Shown: positions 12,519 to 23,803 of the stretch, in pieces | Position numbering within the stretch: position 1 is the first letter of the stretch | How the letters are laid out: each line of letters starts with the position of its first letter | Made by a program: the position numbers and the translations under genes | Notes under the pieces: generated by a model | Told to the model about the DNA's origin: nothing | What the model saw: the letters and a program-made list of their open reading frames with translations, nothing else | Databases searched by the model: none | Source: Fulvia fulva | Lineage: Eukaryota; Ascomycota; Dothideomycetes; Mycosphaerellales; Mycosphaerellaceae | Direction: 5' to 3' | Length of the DNA stretch: 64,000 nt | NCBI RefSeq assembly: GCF_020509005.1 | Contig: NC_063019.1 | Location: 3,224,001-3,288,000, forward strand

Positions 12519-14610
12519 TCATCGAATCTTGAACCATTGCTTCGCCTGCTCAAGTCGGTTCTGTTTGTTCAGCGTGCGGATGTACTCGCCCTAGCACATC
12601 AACCACAGTCAGTACTCAACCTCACCCTAGCCACCCTCTTCGAGGAGCAGAACAACTTACATGCATAATCTCCTCCACATAACAATCCCCCACAAAATGC
12701 CAATAATGCGCCTGCGGCCTCAACACAAACGGCACAGTCCCCCCAAACAAAATCACCACTACATCACCCACCTGCACATTATCCGTTCCCAATCCTAACG
12801 CGCCCCGCTCAGTAATGTACACAGTCCTATGATGACCGCCCTTCATCATCGCTGACAACGCGTACGTAGCGTCAGGATTATCGGCAGCGAGGTCCGTATC
12901 AAAGTCTTTGACGTCTATACTTCGCGTCGTGGAGCTGGCGCGCGAGGCTTGCGATTTCATCGAGTGGACTGAGCCTGTTTCGGAGGCGTAGCCGTCGTCT
13001 TGGGGTGGGGCGTCAGAGGAGGTGGGGACGTTGGCGGTGGACCAGAAGCCGTGGAAGAGGCGGGAGGCGTGTTCTTTGCCGTCGTGGAGGCTGCGACCTG
13101 TGGCGTCTTGGCCTGCTGCGCATGTCATGCTGAATTTCCGAGCGAAGTCTTTTGCTGTCCAGGCTGGGAGCGCTTCGCGGGCCCAGGAGTAGGTTTCATG
13201 GAGCACGGCGGCTGCGGTGAGAGTGTCGTTCCAGCCGGATGAGCTTGAGTCACCGGCTTGTTTCCAGCGCATGCAGTCTGAGACGTCGATAATGGTGTCG
13301 ACTAGCACTCCTTGCACGCGGAGCACGCGGGAGGAGTCGTTGGGCCAGAGGACGAGGGAGAGGAATTCGTTTGCGTTGAAGCGGAAGCTGCGGTAGGATA
13401 TAGGGTTGATGTGGTAGTGGCCTCGAAGATCCATGCGCAGGGCCCAGGAGGGGAAATCATCGGGCTCGCCGCGCTTGCGATGGAAGGGTCGCAGACTGTG
13501 AGCGTGTTTGAGGATTCCGAGGCTGCGGGTTTCTGAAATGGCGGCTTTGGTTGCTTTGGCGTAGACTTCCACTACTGGTTCTTCGTAGATGGGAATGACG
13601 CGGTGGATGGAATCGGGCTTTTGGGCGGAGCGGTGACGGAGGCCGAGGATAGAGTAGACCATGTCGTGGGGGTCTTCGCAGTTGAAAGTGTAGACTACTC
13701 TGAGCAAGCTGGCTAGCTTTTGTGATCTGTGCCGTCTCAAGGTCAAGATAGTCGCAGCGTTCTCAAATCCAGTTTGAGCGCTCTTCTTTGGATTCTTGGG
13801 TAATAGATGTCGTCTCTCGTAGAGATATGTTGCGACTAGAGCGACTTCATCAAAGTCCACTGCAGATGGATAATTTCCTTGATAGCATAATGCTTGCTTG
13901 GCTAGTGCGACTTCTTGAATCACCCAAGCTCTTGTGAACCATCGGTTCGCGTACAGCGAGTAGACTGAAGGCCATCCAGAATATGTAGAGAGCTTTCGCG
14001 GATCCGTGCTAAGAGGAGGACTTTTGTTTGAGCCTGAATGTGGCGTCTTGAGTCGGTCAGGTAATGTGGGATCCATGGTCTCGAGCAGTGTCCGAACAGA
14101 TCCCAGAGCGGGTTCAGCAACAGAATTGTCTTCGCCGAACCAGATACATACTCGCGTCGCCTTTGAGAAGACATCGCCCATATACGAGACTTGGTTGTTG
14201 CGCTCGTGCTTGTCCTCTTGGTCGATACAGACTGCATCAATCCAGACACGGTAGTGGCCATGGCGAAGACAAACAGCTGACAGAGCTTCGTGCGCGTTCT
14301 TTGGAATCGTCAATGAGCGTCCGTTGACGACTATGGTTCTGCCTATGGCCTTCGCCTCATCACCGCCCCAGCTGTATGAGATGGCATCGTAATGAGGGAC
14401 GATCCGGTCCGACAACGAGATGTATTCCCATCGAAAGATCAATTCAGACGGTGTTGGTGGCGTCTCCGCTACAGTACCATTCTGCACGAACCTGTCCAGG
14501 CGGTTGTCCTGCTCGAGGCAGAGGATGCGGATTTCCTTGCGGTCTGGCGCTAACTTCCGGTACAGCTCATCCTCGGCGTAGATGTGGCCGTTCGCACCGT
14601 TAGTACTCAT
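12519..14610 (-). CDS. heterokaryon-incompatibility (HET) domain protein
   Basis: Two exons on the minus strand, 14610-12661 and 12590-12519, give 673 aa. The 70-nt intron has GTAAGT at 12660 and ends CTAG at 12591; the last exon of 72 nt adds a C terminus ending KQWFKIR. Without splicing the frame runs into a false tail, so the intron is well supported. The HET domain spans about residues 75-250: YDAISYSWGG, RVWIDAVCIDQ, NNQVSYMGDVFSKATRVCIWFGE and RWFTRAWVIQEVALA. The far C terminus (FVLRPQAHYWHFVGDCYVEEIMHGE) is the usual HET-family closing beta segment. Family members trigger programmed cell death on recognition of non-self partners or foreign signals. The specific partner cannot be read from sequence. 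Start MSTNGANGH at 14610. Confidence 0.9.
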
Positions 14611-17609
14611 CTCACATCACCTCGAACATACGCTACGTCACGGTATAGCTAGAGCTTTGGCCGCGGGCAAGATATTGGATGCATGAGATAGTGCTTGCAG
14701 CAGCTGAGAATCATGACAGTGAAGACAGAAACGTGGGTGATGAGGAGAGCGGGAGGTACCTCTAAGGTTCACGGCCGCAGCGATTAGACGATCTCAGACC
14801 GGAAGCAGGCGTGGTGGGCTGGGTGAGCTGCGAGGGTGCGGCACAGCTGTTTGTCGGAGGGTCTCATGTTGCTGGCTCGGTGATAGCTCGCCATTGGCTG
14901 CGTGACGGAAGGATGCGCTTCGAAGCGCCGGAAGGCAGGCATGGCACACCGCGTCCAGATCGTTCATTCGCGTGATAGAGAAGCGTCTTGCTGCCACGAG
15001 TGAACCTAGATAGGGTAGATACGCGATCAGGAGGATTTTGTGCCCGAATTTCTGGTTTCACGCTCTGGGGAGGTCGTCGCTATGCGAATCCATACGCATC
15101 CTGGCGATCTTCTGTAGGCGCTGGTGTCATGGCAGTGGTAGTCCTGCTTGAGAGGCGTCGTGAGGATGAAGGTTATTGCAATGCACCTCGCGTGCCCTGT
15201 GGATATGTACTGCAGAAGCGAGCTGTACGTTGATGAAGTTCGCATAGTTAAGATGCAGCCGGCGGAAGAGATTAGACGCCGGCATGGTTGCCGAGCACGG
15301 ACTGTGGATACACTATGGATACCGCCATGGACATCAGGGACACTCTCTGGGATCACATGATGTGTCTGTGTCTCGTTCGAGGTCGTGTAGTCAGTCCAGC
15401 GCGATACCGTTCATCTCTGCATAAACATATCTCTATCAACTGTGTGTAATGGACTGGAATTACCCATCGCTTCAAAGGTGCCTCAGTCGGCTCCATGCTC
15501 TGCTGATTCCCGATAACAGGTCGCGACGAGCAAGAATCTCACGAGAACACCGAGTCATTCTTGTTATGGGATCATCAAGTCTGGGAAGCCCATGATGATA
15601 ATCTGTGTACCAACTCCCCTGGTAGGAGCAGGTCGAGAGCCTTAGATCAGAAGCACCTCTGTTGAGGCTTATTGAGAATCCCTTTGTCGAGCAGCCGATA
15701 GAACGGGGGGAAAATCCGGAAGCTGGTCGAGATGGGATGTCTTGCATGGAGAAGAAGTGCTTCAAAATCAGGCCCAGCCCGGAAGAACACCACTATGGCT
15801 ACACTTTGCTCTAAGTCGTCCCGAAATACCAGACCGCACTCTGATGCCCTGGCCTCATCCCAGTAATCCTCTTCCATAGTCCTGCTCAGCTTGCGGTACG
15901 ATGGGTGTTCTTACCTTGTTGAAGATCATCTTCTACCATCGGCGAGCTCTGTCGAAGGCAGGACGATGCAACTTGCAACTTCCATGATTTTTGCAAAGCA
16001 GTTACCTCTCGTCAAAGATGCTGTTGTTCAGGCAAGCCTGATGGCGGAGTGCCACTGGGCGATCATGAGTATGCTCGAGCTGCGTGATTGCTACATGTAG
16101 CTGTACCTCCTGCCTTCTTGGGGCTTACTTGCCTACTATGCGCCTCATACCTTCTCTCAAACCATGCTTCCCTATCATGCAGTTGCCAGTGGGGTTGATG
16201 TCGTGGCCATGAACCTGCCGCAAAGGGGTCAGCTACTGCCCAACTCTTGGACTGACCTACCTCTGTCGTTCCACCATGGCTCCCTATTACAGCTTGCCAC
16301 TGACAAGACTGTCAAAGACAGATCAACAGAGGCCTGCACTGCCTCTCTGGTCGCCTTTGAATTGCCCTTCCAGTCGCCCGTCGTCTTCTTCCTTCTTTTC
16401 ATCTCATCTGCCACTGGCAACTCTTTCGACCTCATCACACAGCTCGACCGACATCATCACTACCTCTACCCATCCCCTCCCACTCTTCTTCATCACTCAG
16501 CCGTTGCAGCCTTCTGCCGACCATCGCATCAACTCTCCTCGATTCACCACCTTGGAATGACTTTCACCGAGGCTTGGTCTCAGCTCTTCGGCCACGAACG
16601 AACGCCAGTCACCCAGCATCCGTCACTCGGCTCTCTCTATCATCATGGACCAGCGCTCGGCGAGCATCATTCAAGGCAGGCACACCTCCCGTTGATGAAC
16701 AAAGATTACTGCTATCGTTCCGAAGCTTCGGCTTTTGAGGGAGAACTTTAACCCCGAGTAGAAGGGGTCTCTGAGGGCTGTGTGTCTTGCTATCGGCAGC
16801 TTCGGCTGACCTGTAGGCGATCATCTCACAGGTTCCCATTTCTCGATGCATCAAACGCGATGCTTACGCCCGCCTCGAATCTGCCTTGGTCGTCGGATCC
16901 GGCATTTCACGCCTCCCCTACCGACCAGCATTTGCCAGCGGCACATCGAGCTAGCCGTGGTCATCGGATTGGGCATTTCACGCCTCCCCTACCGACCAGC
17001 GGACTCGCCAGCGACACTTCGATCCAGTTCTCGCCTCAGAACTTGGCACAGCGGAAGCTGCGGCAGTACCGCACCTTCCAGGGGCAGCTTTCTATCTTCA
17101 CCGGCGGAGAGAGCATGGATGGAGCCGGACGGATATTGGACTTGGAAGTTGGATTTGTCTGTTGTCGGAGCTGGAACTTTTGTGTACGTGTATGAGCTTG
17201 TCAGTCGGAGGGGAAAGCAGTCATGATTTCTGCTTCCGATCTTTCTTGAGCTCCGTGTCTTGCCTCACCTGCTACGATGTTGTGACCCTGCTCCCCGCCG
17301 TATGTACAAAGGGCTTCTGAAAGTTGCAAAGCGAATGCAGAAAATTCCGTGCTTGCGACAATGTGTCGTGCCTGCTCAAGCTTCACACGTGCTTGCCATT
17401 CCCACGGTATCGGGAAAGCTGGTAAGCTGAATTTGGTAAGCACCATCATGCACGAGCTCGGTTTGGTCACAACAGTGAAGCAGGTCTGATTGCACGCGTT
17501 GCAAGAATCGACACATGAAGACGGAATCCGTTGTGCATAGTCCCTGAGACAGTCATCAAGTAGCCGTGATCGCAACAAGATATCCACGTGCACAACCCCC
17601 TGACACCTA
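14611..17609. other. 3-kb gene-poor region
   Basis: Contains no family I recognise. A CT-rich stretch at about 16370-16510 looks like a fungal promoter or leader and precedes an ATG at 16558 opening a 64-codon frame (to 16751), too short to call. A 76-codon minus frame at 15647-15877 is equally uncertain. Two imperfect direct copies of a segment lie near 16901 and 16972. The 410 bases at 17201-17609 are open in the displaced frame of the FAD oxidase and are probably its 3' flank. Confidence 0.45.
16901..17000. repeat. short imperfect direct repeat, two copies 71 bp apart
   Basis: A 29-base segment starting GGCATTTCACGCCTCCCCTA is exact at 16901-16929 and 16972-17000. Similarity extends weakly into flanks (GGTCRTCGGAT before, CCAGCGRCAC after), so this is a tandem duplication of about 71 bp that has diverged. 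No coding role is seen. Confidence 0.75.
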
Positions 17610-19196
17610 CTACTGCTCCACCGGTTCAATGCTCTGCGGGTTTCTAACAACATTCCCGGATCATACACTCTCTTAATCTCCCTCAACCTCTCCACATTCC
17701 CACCCCAATACGCCCTCTGCGGATCCTCCAGCTGATCGTCTACATACCCCGGATACGCACTCTCATTAATCCTCGGCTCAAGTTCTCTCACCCGTGCATT
17801 CAACCCAATCAAGAAGTCTTTAGACACCTGATTAACCTCCCTGATCGCCGTCAAGTCGACAATATATGACTGCTGCCAAAACAACGCATCACGATGCCAA
17901 TACGCCGTGGACGTTGGATCAGGATCCGAGACGGCACCGCCTGTGAGATCCCATATGATGAACCAGACGAGCGAGCCTTTGGGTTTGGCGGAGATGTACT
18001 GGAACATTCCAATGACTTGATCGAGGGTGAGGAGAGTGTTGTTTGTGAACTTGAGGCTCTTCGCGTAGAAGTGGGTGGGGATCCTGCCGAAAAAGGACAG
18101 AGCCGCCTGCTGGAGGGCATTTGCTGCGGTGACGACGATGTCGCTTTTGATTTGGAGACCTGCGTCTTTAGCGGGCGCGAAGATGGATTCGATGTCTAAG
18201 GTATCGAAGTCGGACCGTGAGCCGTAGTACGTTCCCTCCAAGATCAGAACATTGCTTGCAAGAGTGAACGTACAAGCGAAGAGTCGAGACAGGTCCGGGT
18301 CGGAGACGTAGTCTTGCCAGGCTTTCCACGTTGGTGCTAGGTCTACGATGTCTTTCGCGATGGTGACATTGTATGTGAAGCTCACGACTTCCGGAGCTGG
18401 GACAGTGCGGATCGTGAACTCCGTGACGAGAGCGAAAGAGGCCGCTGCGCCGCGAATGGCGAAGAACAGGTCGGGGTGCGATTCGAGGGATGTAGTTACG
18501 ATTGTGCCGTTGGCGAGGACTGCTTGGGCAGAGATAATCTGGTCAAGACCGGCTCCCAGCTGGCGGCTGAGAGGGCCGAGTCCACCTATCGTGAGATGGC
18601 CGCCGGTGCCCACGTCGGAAACCTGCAGAGATCAGAAGACAAAGTGAGGGTGAGAGATGCGATGACTTACGACTCCGTATGCTGCAGAGCGTCCCACACT
18701 GTCCAGCTCCCTGGTGAGGTCCCCAAGACGATTTCCTGCCCCAAATGTGGCTGTGGTGTCGTCTGAGTTGTATTGAAAGTGCTTCATATTCTTCATGTCC
18801 ACAACAAGGGCACCATCTGCACCACCAAGACCTAAGACTCCGTCAGCCCCTGCTAGCTAAGCTAGACGTAAGCGGATACTCACAGTAGTTCCGATAGCCA
18901 TGTCCACCACTCCGAGCCTGCACGCCAATGCCATGGTCACCAGCACACTTCACGACCTTGGCCACTCCCCCAGCTGTTCGCGGATAGACCACAGCAGCAG
19001 GTAAGTATGGCAAATCGAGATTGTACGCATGTACGTCTGTAACTCGGAACAAGAGGTATCGAATGTCGTTGGGAAAGGCATAGAGATGCCACTTCTGCTC
19101 AAGTGCCGACTCGATGCACGCTTTGAATGCAGGTGGTGGTGATGGTGTAGCTAAGCACAGAATCACATGAGTGAAGAGGAGGAGTGGCAGTACCAT
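17610..19196 (-). pseudogene. secreted BBE-type FAD-linked oxidoreductase, frameshifted near C terminus
   Basis: Three exons on the minus strand: 19196-18884, 18831-18671, 18622-17610. Introns of 52 and 48 nt have GTGAGT/TTAG and GTAAGT/GCAG ends and matching phases. The start MVLPLLLFTHVILCLATP is a signal peptide. The FAD domain contains SGGHGYRNYCLGG, whose His is the usual covalent flavin site, then FGAGNRLGDL and GTGGHLTIGGLGP. The Cys that gives a second flavin bond in berberine-bridge enzymes is absent (YGVVSDVG). The BBE domain is present (PRINESAYPGYVDD, YWGGNVERLREIKRVYDPG). Right after YDPG, at about 17653, the reading frame slips by one base. The other frame has the normal family ending RNPQSIEPVEQ and a stop at 17610, while the direct frame runs on 150 codons to 17201 as unrelated sequence. 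Substrate unknown. Confidence 0.85.
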
Positions 19197-20028
19197 GCTG
19201 ATGGAGAGCGGGTTCGGGTCGGCTGTGGAACAAGTTATGAGTGATATGATGGGCCTTATACCATACATTACGAGCTGTCCCGAATCTTAATCTCGTGCAC
19301 ACGTTAGCAGATATCCCGGTAATGACCATCCACACGGCGTATGTGAAGAAAGTTGCACTACTGAGGGTGTGTAACGAGTCCATTGGCCCAAAGGCCACCA
19401 CGAAAGCTTGCGAGGTGGTGCCTCTGGAGTCACCCTGTAAGCTAGGTGGTCGTGATGATGTCGAACGGACATGTTTGGGTGTCCAGATTGCAACATCGTG
19501 TGCCTGCCGTACACAGTGATGGAGGTGTCGCACGAATGCATGAAGATGTTCGAGAGCTGAGGTCGATCTTGTCACAGGCGACCAGGCTCGACAGGAATGC
19601 GAGAACATGCCGAGGCTTTCCCAATCTGGTCCGTGAAGGTGGTAGGCCGACGGTGTGATGAAGGCGTAGAAATCAAATGCTGCTGTGGCCACGGATGTGA
19701 TGAGAGTTCGACATAACCATTTGATAGCTTGACCGAGCTTTGTAGTCGCAAGTGTGGTTGCAAATGTCCGGATTGCATCCTAAAGGTCTCGGATCCCTCC
19801 CTTAAAAGCTGCAACATCATGGTCAGCAGGACCCCATCCGTTCATGCAGGTCAAGGAAGTGGTGTGCTGCTCGTCAACTCTGGAACTCTTGCTATCATTA
19901 GCGCGACCAGAACGGTGCTGTTTCTCCATTGCATATACATCATCGCTAGACCGTCTGCCAGTCACACTCCGCGCAATGCGACACCCACATGCACATTCGT
20001 CGTTAGGTCGTGGTATGTGTGTTCCCTC
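19197..20028. other. intergenic, no supported gene
   Basis: Upstream flank of the secreted oxidase and 3' flank of the WDR48-like gene. Short frames on both strands with no domain. Nothing recognised. Confidence 0.5.
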
Positions 20029-23000
20029 TCAGGGCTTCACCCACATAGCTGCAGCATTGACCGGAACAGCAGGTGCGCCCGACTCAGCATCACTATTCTC
20101 TCGTTCGGGCGCTGACGTATTCGTAGGTGGGTAGCCGGAGCTGACCTGGACTGGTGGTGCGTACCGTATAGTCTTCCTGCCATTAGACTTGTAGTATAAC
20201 ACAACATCGCCGCCACCGCGCCAGAGATGCGATCGTATCGTCATAAGTGTCATGGTCGGAGGAACGAGCTGCGAGGATATGTTAGTCACTCGGTGCGCAG
20301 ACGGTCTCAAGTGAGTCTTACTTGATTTTGACACCACAGTTCGAGGTATTCCTCCGGCTTTAGATGTGCCTCCTCACTGTCCTCCTCCCGCGCAGACGCC
20401 GGCTCGATCCGGTCGGCGACGTAGGACATGATCTTTCTGGCTCTAAGCATCCTATTCGCATTAAGCCTGTTGTTGCCATCAGCCGCGATTGAGGGAAGTT
20501 CGTTCTGCCACGGTTCCAGGATGAAACTGATCTTGACAATATCCTTCGCCGGGATTTGGTTGCGGAGGAGTACTTCTGCGAGCCACATCGGCGCAGCTCT
20601 TTCCACCAGATCTGCCATCTCACCCAGCTGACCGACTGTGCCCTCGAAGAGATCAGCGACACCACCGGCCTCAGGACGATCTTCTTGGATGAGGATCGTA
20701 GTATTGAGTGGTGGCTTCAGCACGGGAGTATCGGCAGGTAATGATGGAGCGATGGCGGATGGTAGCTCGATCTTCTTAGCTGTGATGGGCAGACCATTCT
20801 CTGCAGCTTGTTGACTTTGCATTTGTTGTTGCAAAGAGTCCTCGTAAGCAAAGCGGATCTTCTGGATTGTGCCAAGGAAGTTGTCGTCCACTTGACGGCT
20901 ATTGCTCGTCTTACTTGAATGAGAATCCGACTCAGTCTCAACTTTGTCTTCTTCCGTGGGAGCAGGCTTCTCGGTGTTTGTGGTGGTCTTGCCCAACTTC
21001 TTCATTCCACTAAACGACATGCCCATGCTGAACTTCTTGCCAAACATACCCTTCTTCGGGGTCTCACCATCTTTGGGAGGTCCTTCTGTTGTAGGAGTGG
21101 ATGGATCATGTGTCTCATGTGGTGTAGTCGCTGGCTGTGATGTTGCTCCAGGCGTGGTGAGCTCGGTGTTCGGTATTCGTGACGTGGAGAAGTAGTCGGT
21201 GCCTTTTTCGCCTGATTGACGATGTGACTGCGAAGACGAGCGCTCCGGAAAATTGTTGTCCGCCGTGGTCGGCAGATTGTTTGTGTTGGTCTTGCTAAGG
21301 AGGGGTGAGTTTTGTGCACCTGGGGTCGCTAGCCCGATGTTCAGGCCTGGAGTCTGCAGAGCTTTGGCGCCATTGCCATTGGCCTTAGGGGTGGTGGCAG
21401 AGCGTGTATCCGGTTGCCACCCATTCATGGGCATCTGCGGCAATTGTATACTCGAGGGAGCATTGTCCCGTTGGAGTCGTTGATCTTTGTTGCCTAAAAG
21501 TTGTTTCCGGAAGGCCTCGTCGCGTTTGGTTTCCTCACTGATCAGTATATTGAACAGATAACGCAAGACCCACTTTCCAAGGTTGATACGCTGGTCTTCT
21601 CTGAACTCTAGATTCGCGTCTAGGTCCAGCTCGTCAGCATACATTTCGGCATCGAAGCAAGTGTTCTCCTCGAGTACAACAGCCACGCTCCCGGTCCTTG
21701 TGTCGACAGTACACCAGTTTGCCACAGCCGTGGTTGTCGTGACTTCGTCTTTCACGTCTTCGAGATGACGTTTCCCAAATGACTTGATAGGCACACATTT
21801 GAGCAGATCCCACATCACGACTTCACCAGCAGTATCCAGCGTCAGCACGCGTTTCCGATCGTTAAGCATTACATGCTTGATGAGACCATTTTGACCCTCT
21901 ACCGAAAGCTCCGGTTGCGCTCGAACTGGCTGTGAATGTACGGTATCCTGGTTCAGTGTCTCCAGTGTCGACCTTCGTCCACCGGTAATGCCGTTGGCCT
22001 CACCAGCCTCTACTAGCGGGGTAGGAAAGTACGCTGTATTGCTCAACCGTAATGCGTGCTTCAAAGGTATCTGTCTCTTGCCTGTAGGCGCCCTTGCCAT
22101 GGGACTAAAGCTGTCTTTCGTGGGCGGGCTGGGGTATCTCGACCTGGCAGTCGCTGAGCTCAGCCTATGTGTGTTGTAGTTCTCCGGCACTTCGATCTCG
22201 GCATTATCGGTGTTGACATCGCGCCACCTGTTGATGCTCGGTCTGCTGGTCGCCGTCCATATGCAGTCGCCAGCTGTGACAACTTTGTGCACGCCTTCAT
22301 GTTCCTGGCCAACAGCTACTGACAAGCCCTCGTCTAGCTCGATCGTGTTTCGGGTATCCGTCTTCGCGATCAGTCCAGTCTTATCGCTCGAGTAGAAGAT
22401 GGAGAGGTCCGGATCTGACGAGAATAGTGACCAAACGCTCGCATCGTGCATTGTCAAGGTGAACATGCATCGTCCCGCGATCGTGCTCCATACCTTGACA
22501 GTGCGATCACTGCTCGCGGTCAGGATCGTGGACCCGTCCTGGCTGACAAGAATATCGCGGATGTTGTCTGTGTGCCCCACAAGCTTCGTCACTCTCTTGC
22601 CTGTCCGGCAGTCCCATACTCTGACTGTGCTCTCTGGTCCACCACTAGCTAGTAATGAGTTGGTCGCTGCCAATGCGTAGACACTGCCCTTCTCTTTGCT
22701 GAGCATACTCGCTGCTTCATCAGCGGCAACATCAATGCTGAGCTTTTGACCCGCGCCGTTAAGATCCCACAGGCTGATCTTGCGATCGAGCCCACCACTT
22801 GCTACCCAGTCGCATGTCGAGTATGGCACCGCCAGTGTCTTTACGTAGTCGCTGTGGAGGCCAATCGTCTGCGGCGGCATACCATCCGTAGCTGCGGGTC
22901 GCCATACTTTGACTGTGACATCGGACGAAGCTGATACGAGTGCCTGATTCGAATGCGCCAAGGCAATGTCGTTGATCCAATGCGTGTGGGCTTGAACTTG

Positions 23001-23234
23001 ATTACGGAACGTCGTCGGCTGGGACTGCGGGATTTTGGCATCGTAGTCCAGAGCCGTGGCATTCTCAAGATCAAGGTTCAGGTCCCAAGCACATATCACT
23101 CCATCGCGACCACCAGAGTATAGAAGGGAGTTGGCAGAGTCTACTGCGAGGCCATTGACACCGAGCCGATGACCGCCGGCGGAATTGGCTAAAGGCAAGA
23201 CATAGCTGATCCTCTGCCTGGCCTTACGAGCCAT
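20029..23234 (-). CDS. WDR48/UAF1 (Bun107)-like WD40 deubiquitinase regulator
   Basis: Two exons on the minus strand, 23234-20322 and 20268-20029, give 1050 aa. The 53-nt intron (GTAAGA...CGCAG) joins CQNQ to [16 protein letters not shown], the conserved end of this family. Residues about 20-330 form a propeller with clear WD signatures ([49 protein letters not shown]). A further blade near 490 reads [17 protein letters not shown]. The middle holds the family segment [17 protein letters not shown] Ser/Thr-rich linker separates this from a C-terminal ubiquitin-like fold ending [15 protein letters not shown]. In known biology UAF1 and S. pombe Bun107 bind and activate USP1/USP12-type deubiquitinases. 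The last 40 residues are a Pro/Ser-rich extension. No break in 3 kb. Confidence 0.9.
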
Positions 23235-23803
23235 GTAGACACAATCGCAATCTGTTTACGTGTCTGCTGTGTTCGTGCTGTGCTTCCTCCTCCCCTCACT
23301 ACCAATGCTGTGCCGCCGTGTTTGGACCAGACTCGGGTTTCGTGGTCGGAAGGGCAGTGGTGGGGAAGGCAGAGATGGATGAAGACGCGGATAGCACGAC
23401 GGCCTGAGGATCATAGCGAGAGCAGGAACAACACAGCCCAGGGCGTGGGAAGTGCTATCGCAGCGCCGTATGGGCTTCGCTATGCTGGAACGAGCAGTTC
23501 CTCCGCGTGGAGCAACTACAGTCTTAGTCTACGAGTCTACGACCCGTATGCACGGCTCCGTCATCCCGCTAGCTTAGTCCACACGTGGGCGTCGGCCTAG
23601 GATCCATGTGACATCTCTAGCACATGGACTGTACGTACATCGTAGCAGACAGAAGAAAGTTAAATATCATATCCCTGGGGTATCCATCATCGTCAAACTA
23701 AAAGTTATGTACCACGGGCAGTACCGTACCCAAATCATCGCTCATAACAATCGCTTCAAGCCTGCCACCCACCCAACTCAACCCCTCGCTTCCCCATTCA
23801 TAC
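23235..23803. other. intergenic, no gene seen
   Basis: Promoter side of the WDR48-like gene and 3' flank of the next minus-strand gene. No recognisable frames. Confidence 0.5.

Noticed and set aside
12622..12660. C-terminal tail VSCSAPRRGWLG of the HET protein
   Set aside because: It is intron read-through after a GTAAGT donor; the spliced last exon gives the family C terminus.
16164..16751. 195-codon plus frame
   Set aside because: Most of it is translated CT-rich leader sequence; only the last 64 codons follow a reasonable ATG and these lack any family.
17201..17609. 150-residue C-terminal extension of the FAD oxidase
   Set aside because: Produced by a frameshift; the family end and stop lie in the other frame at 17610.
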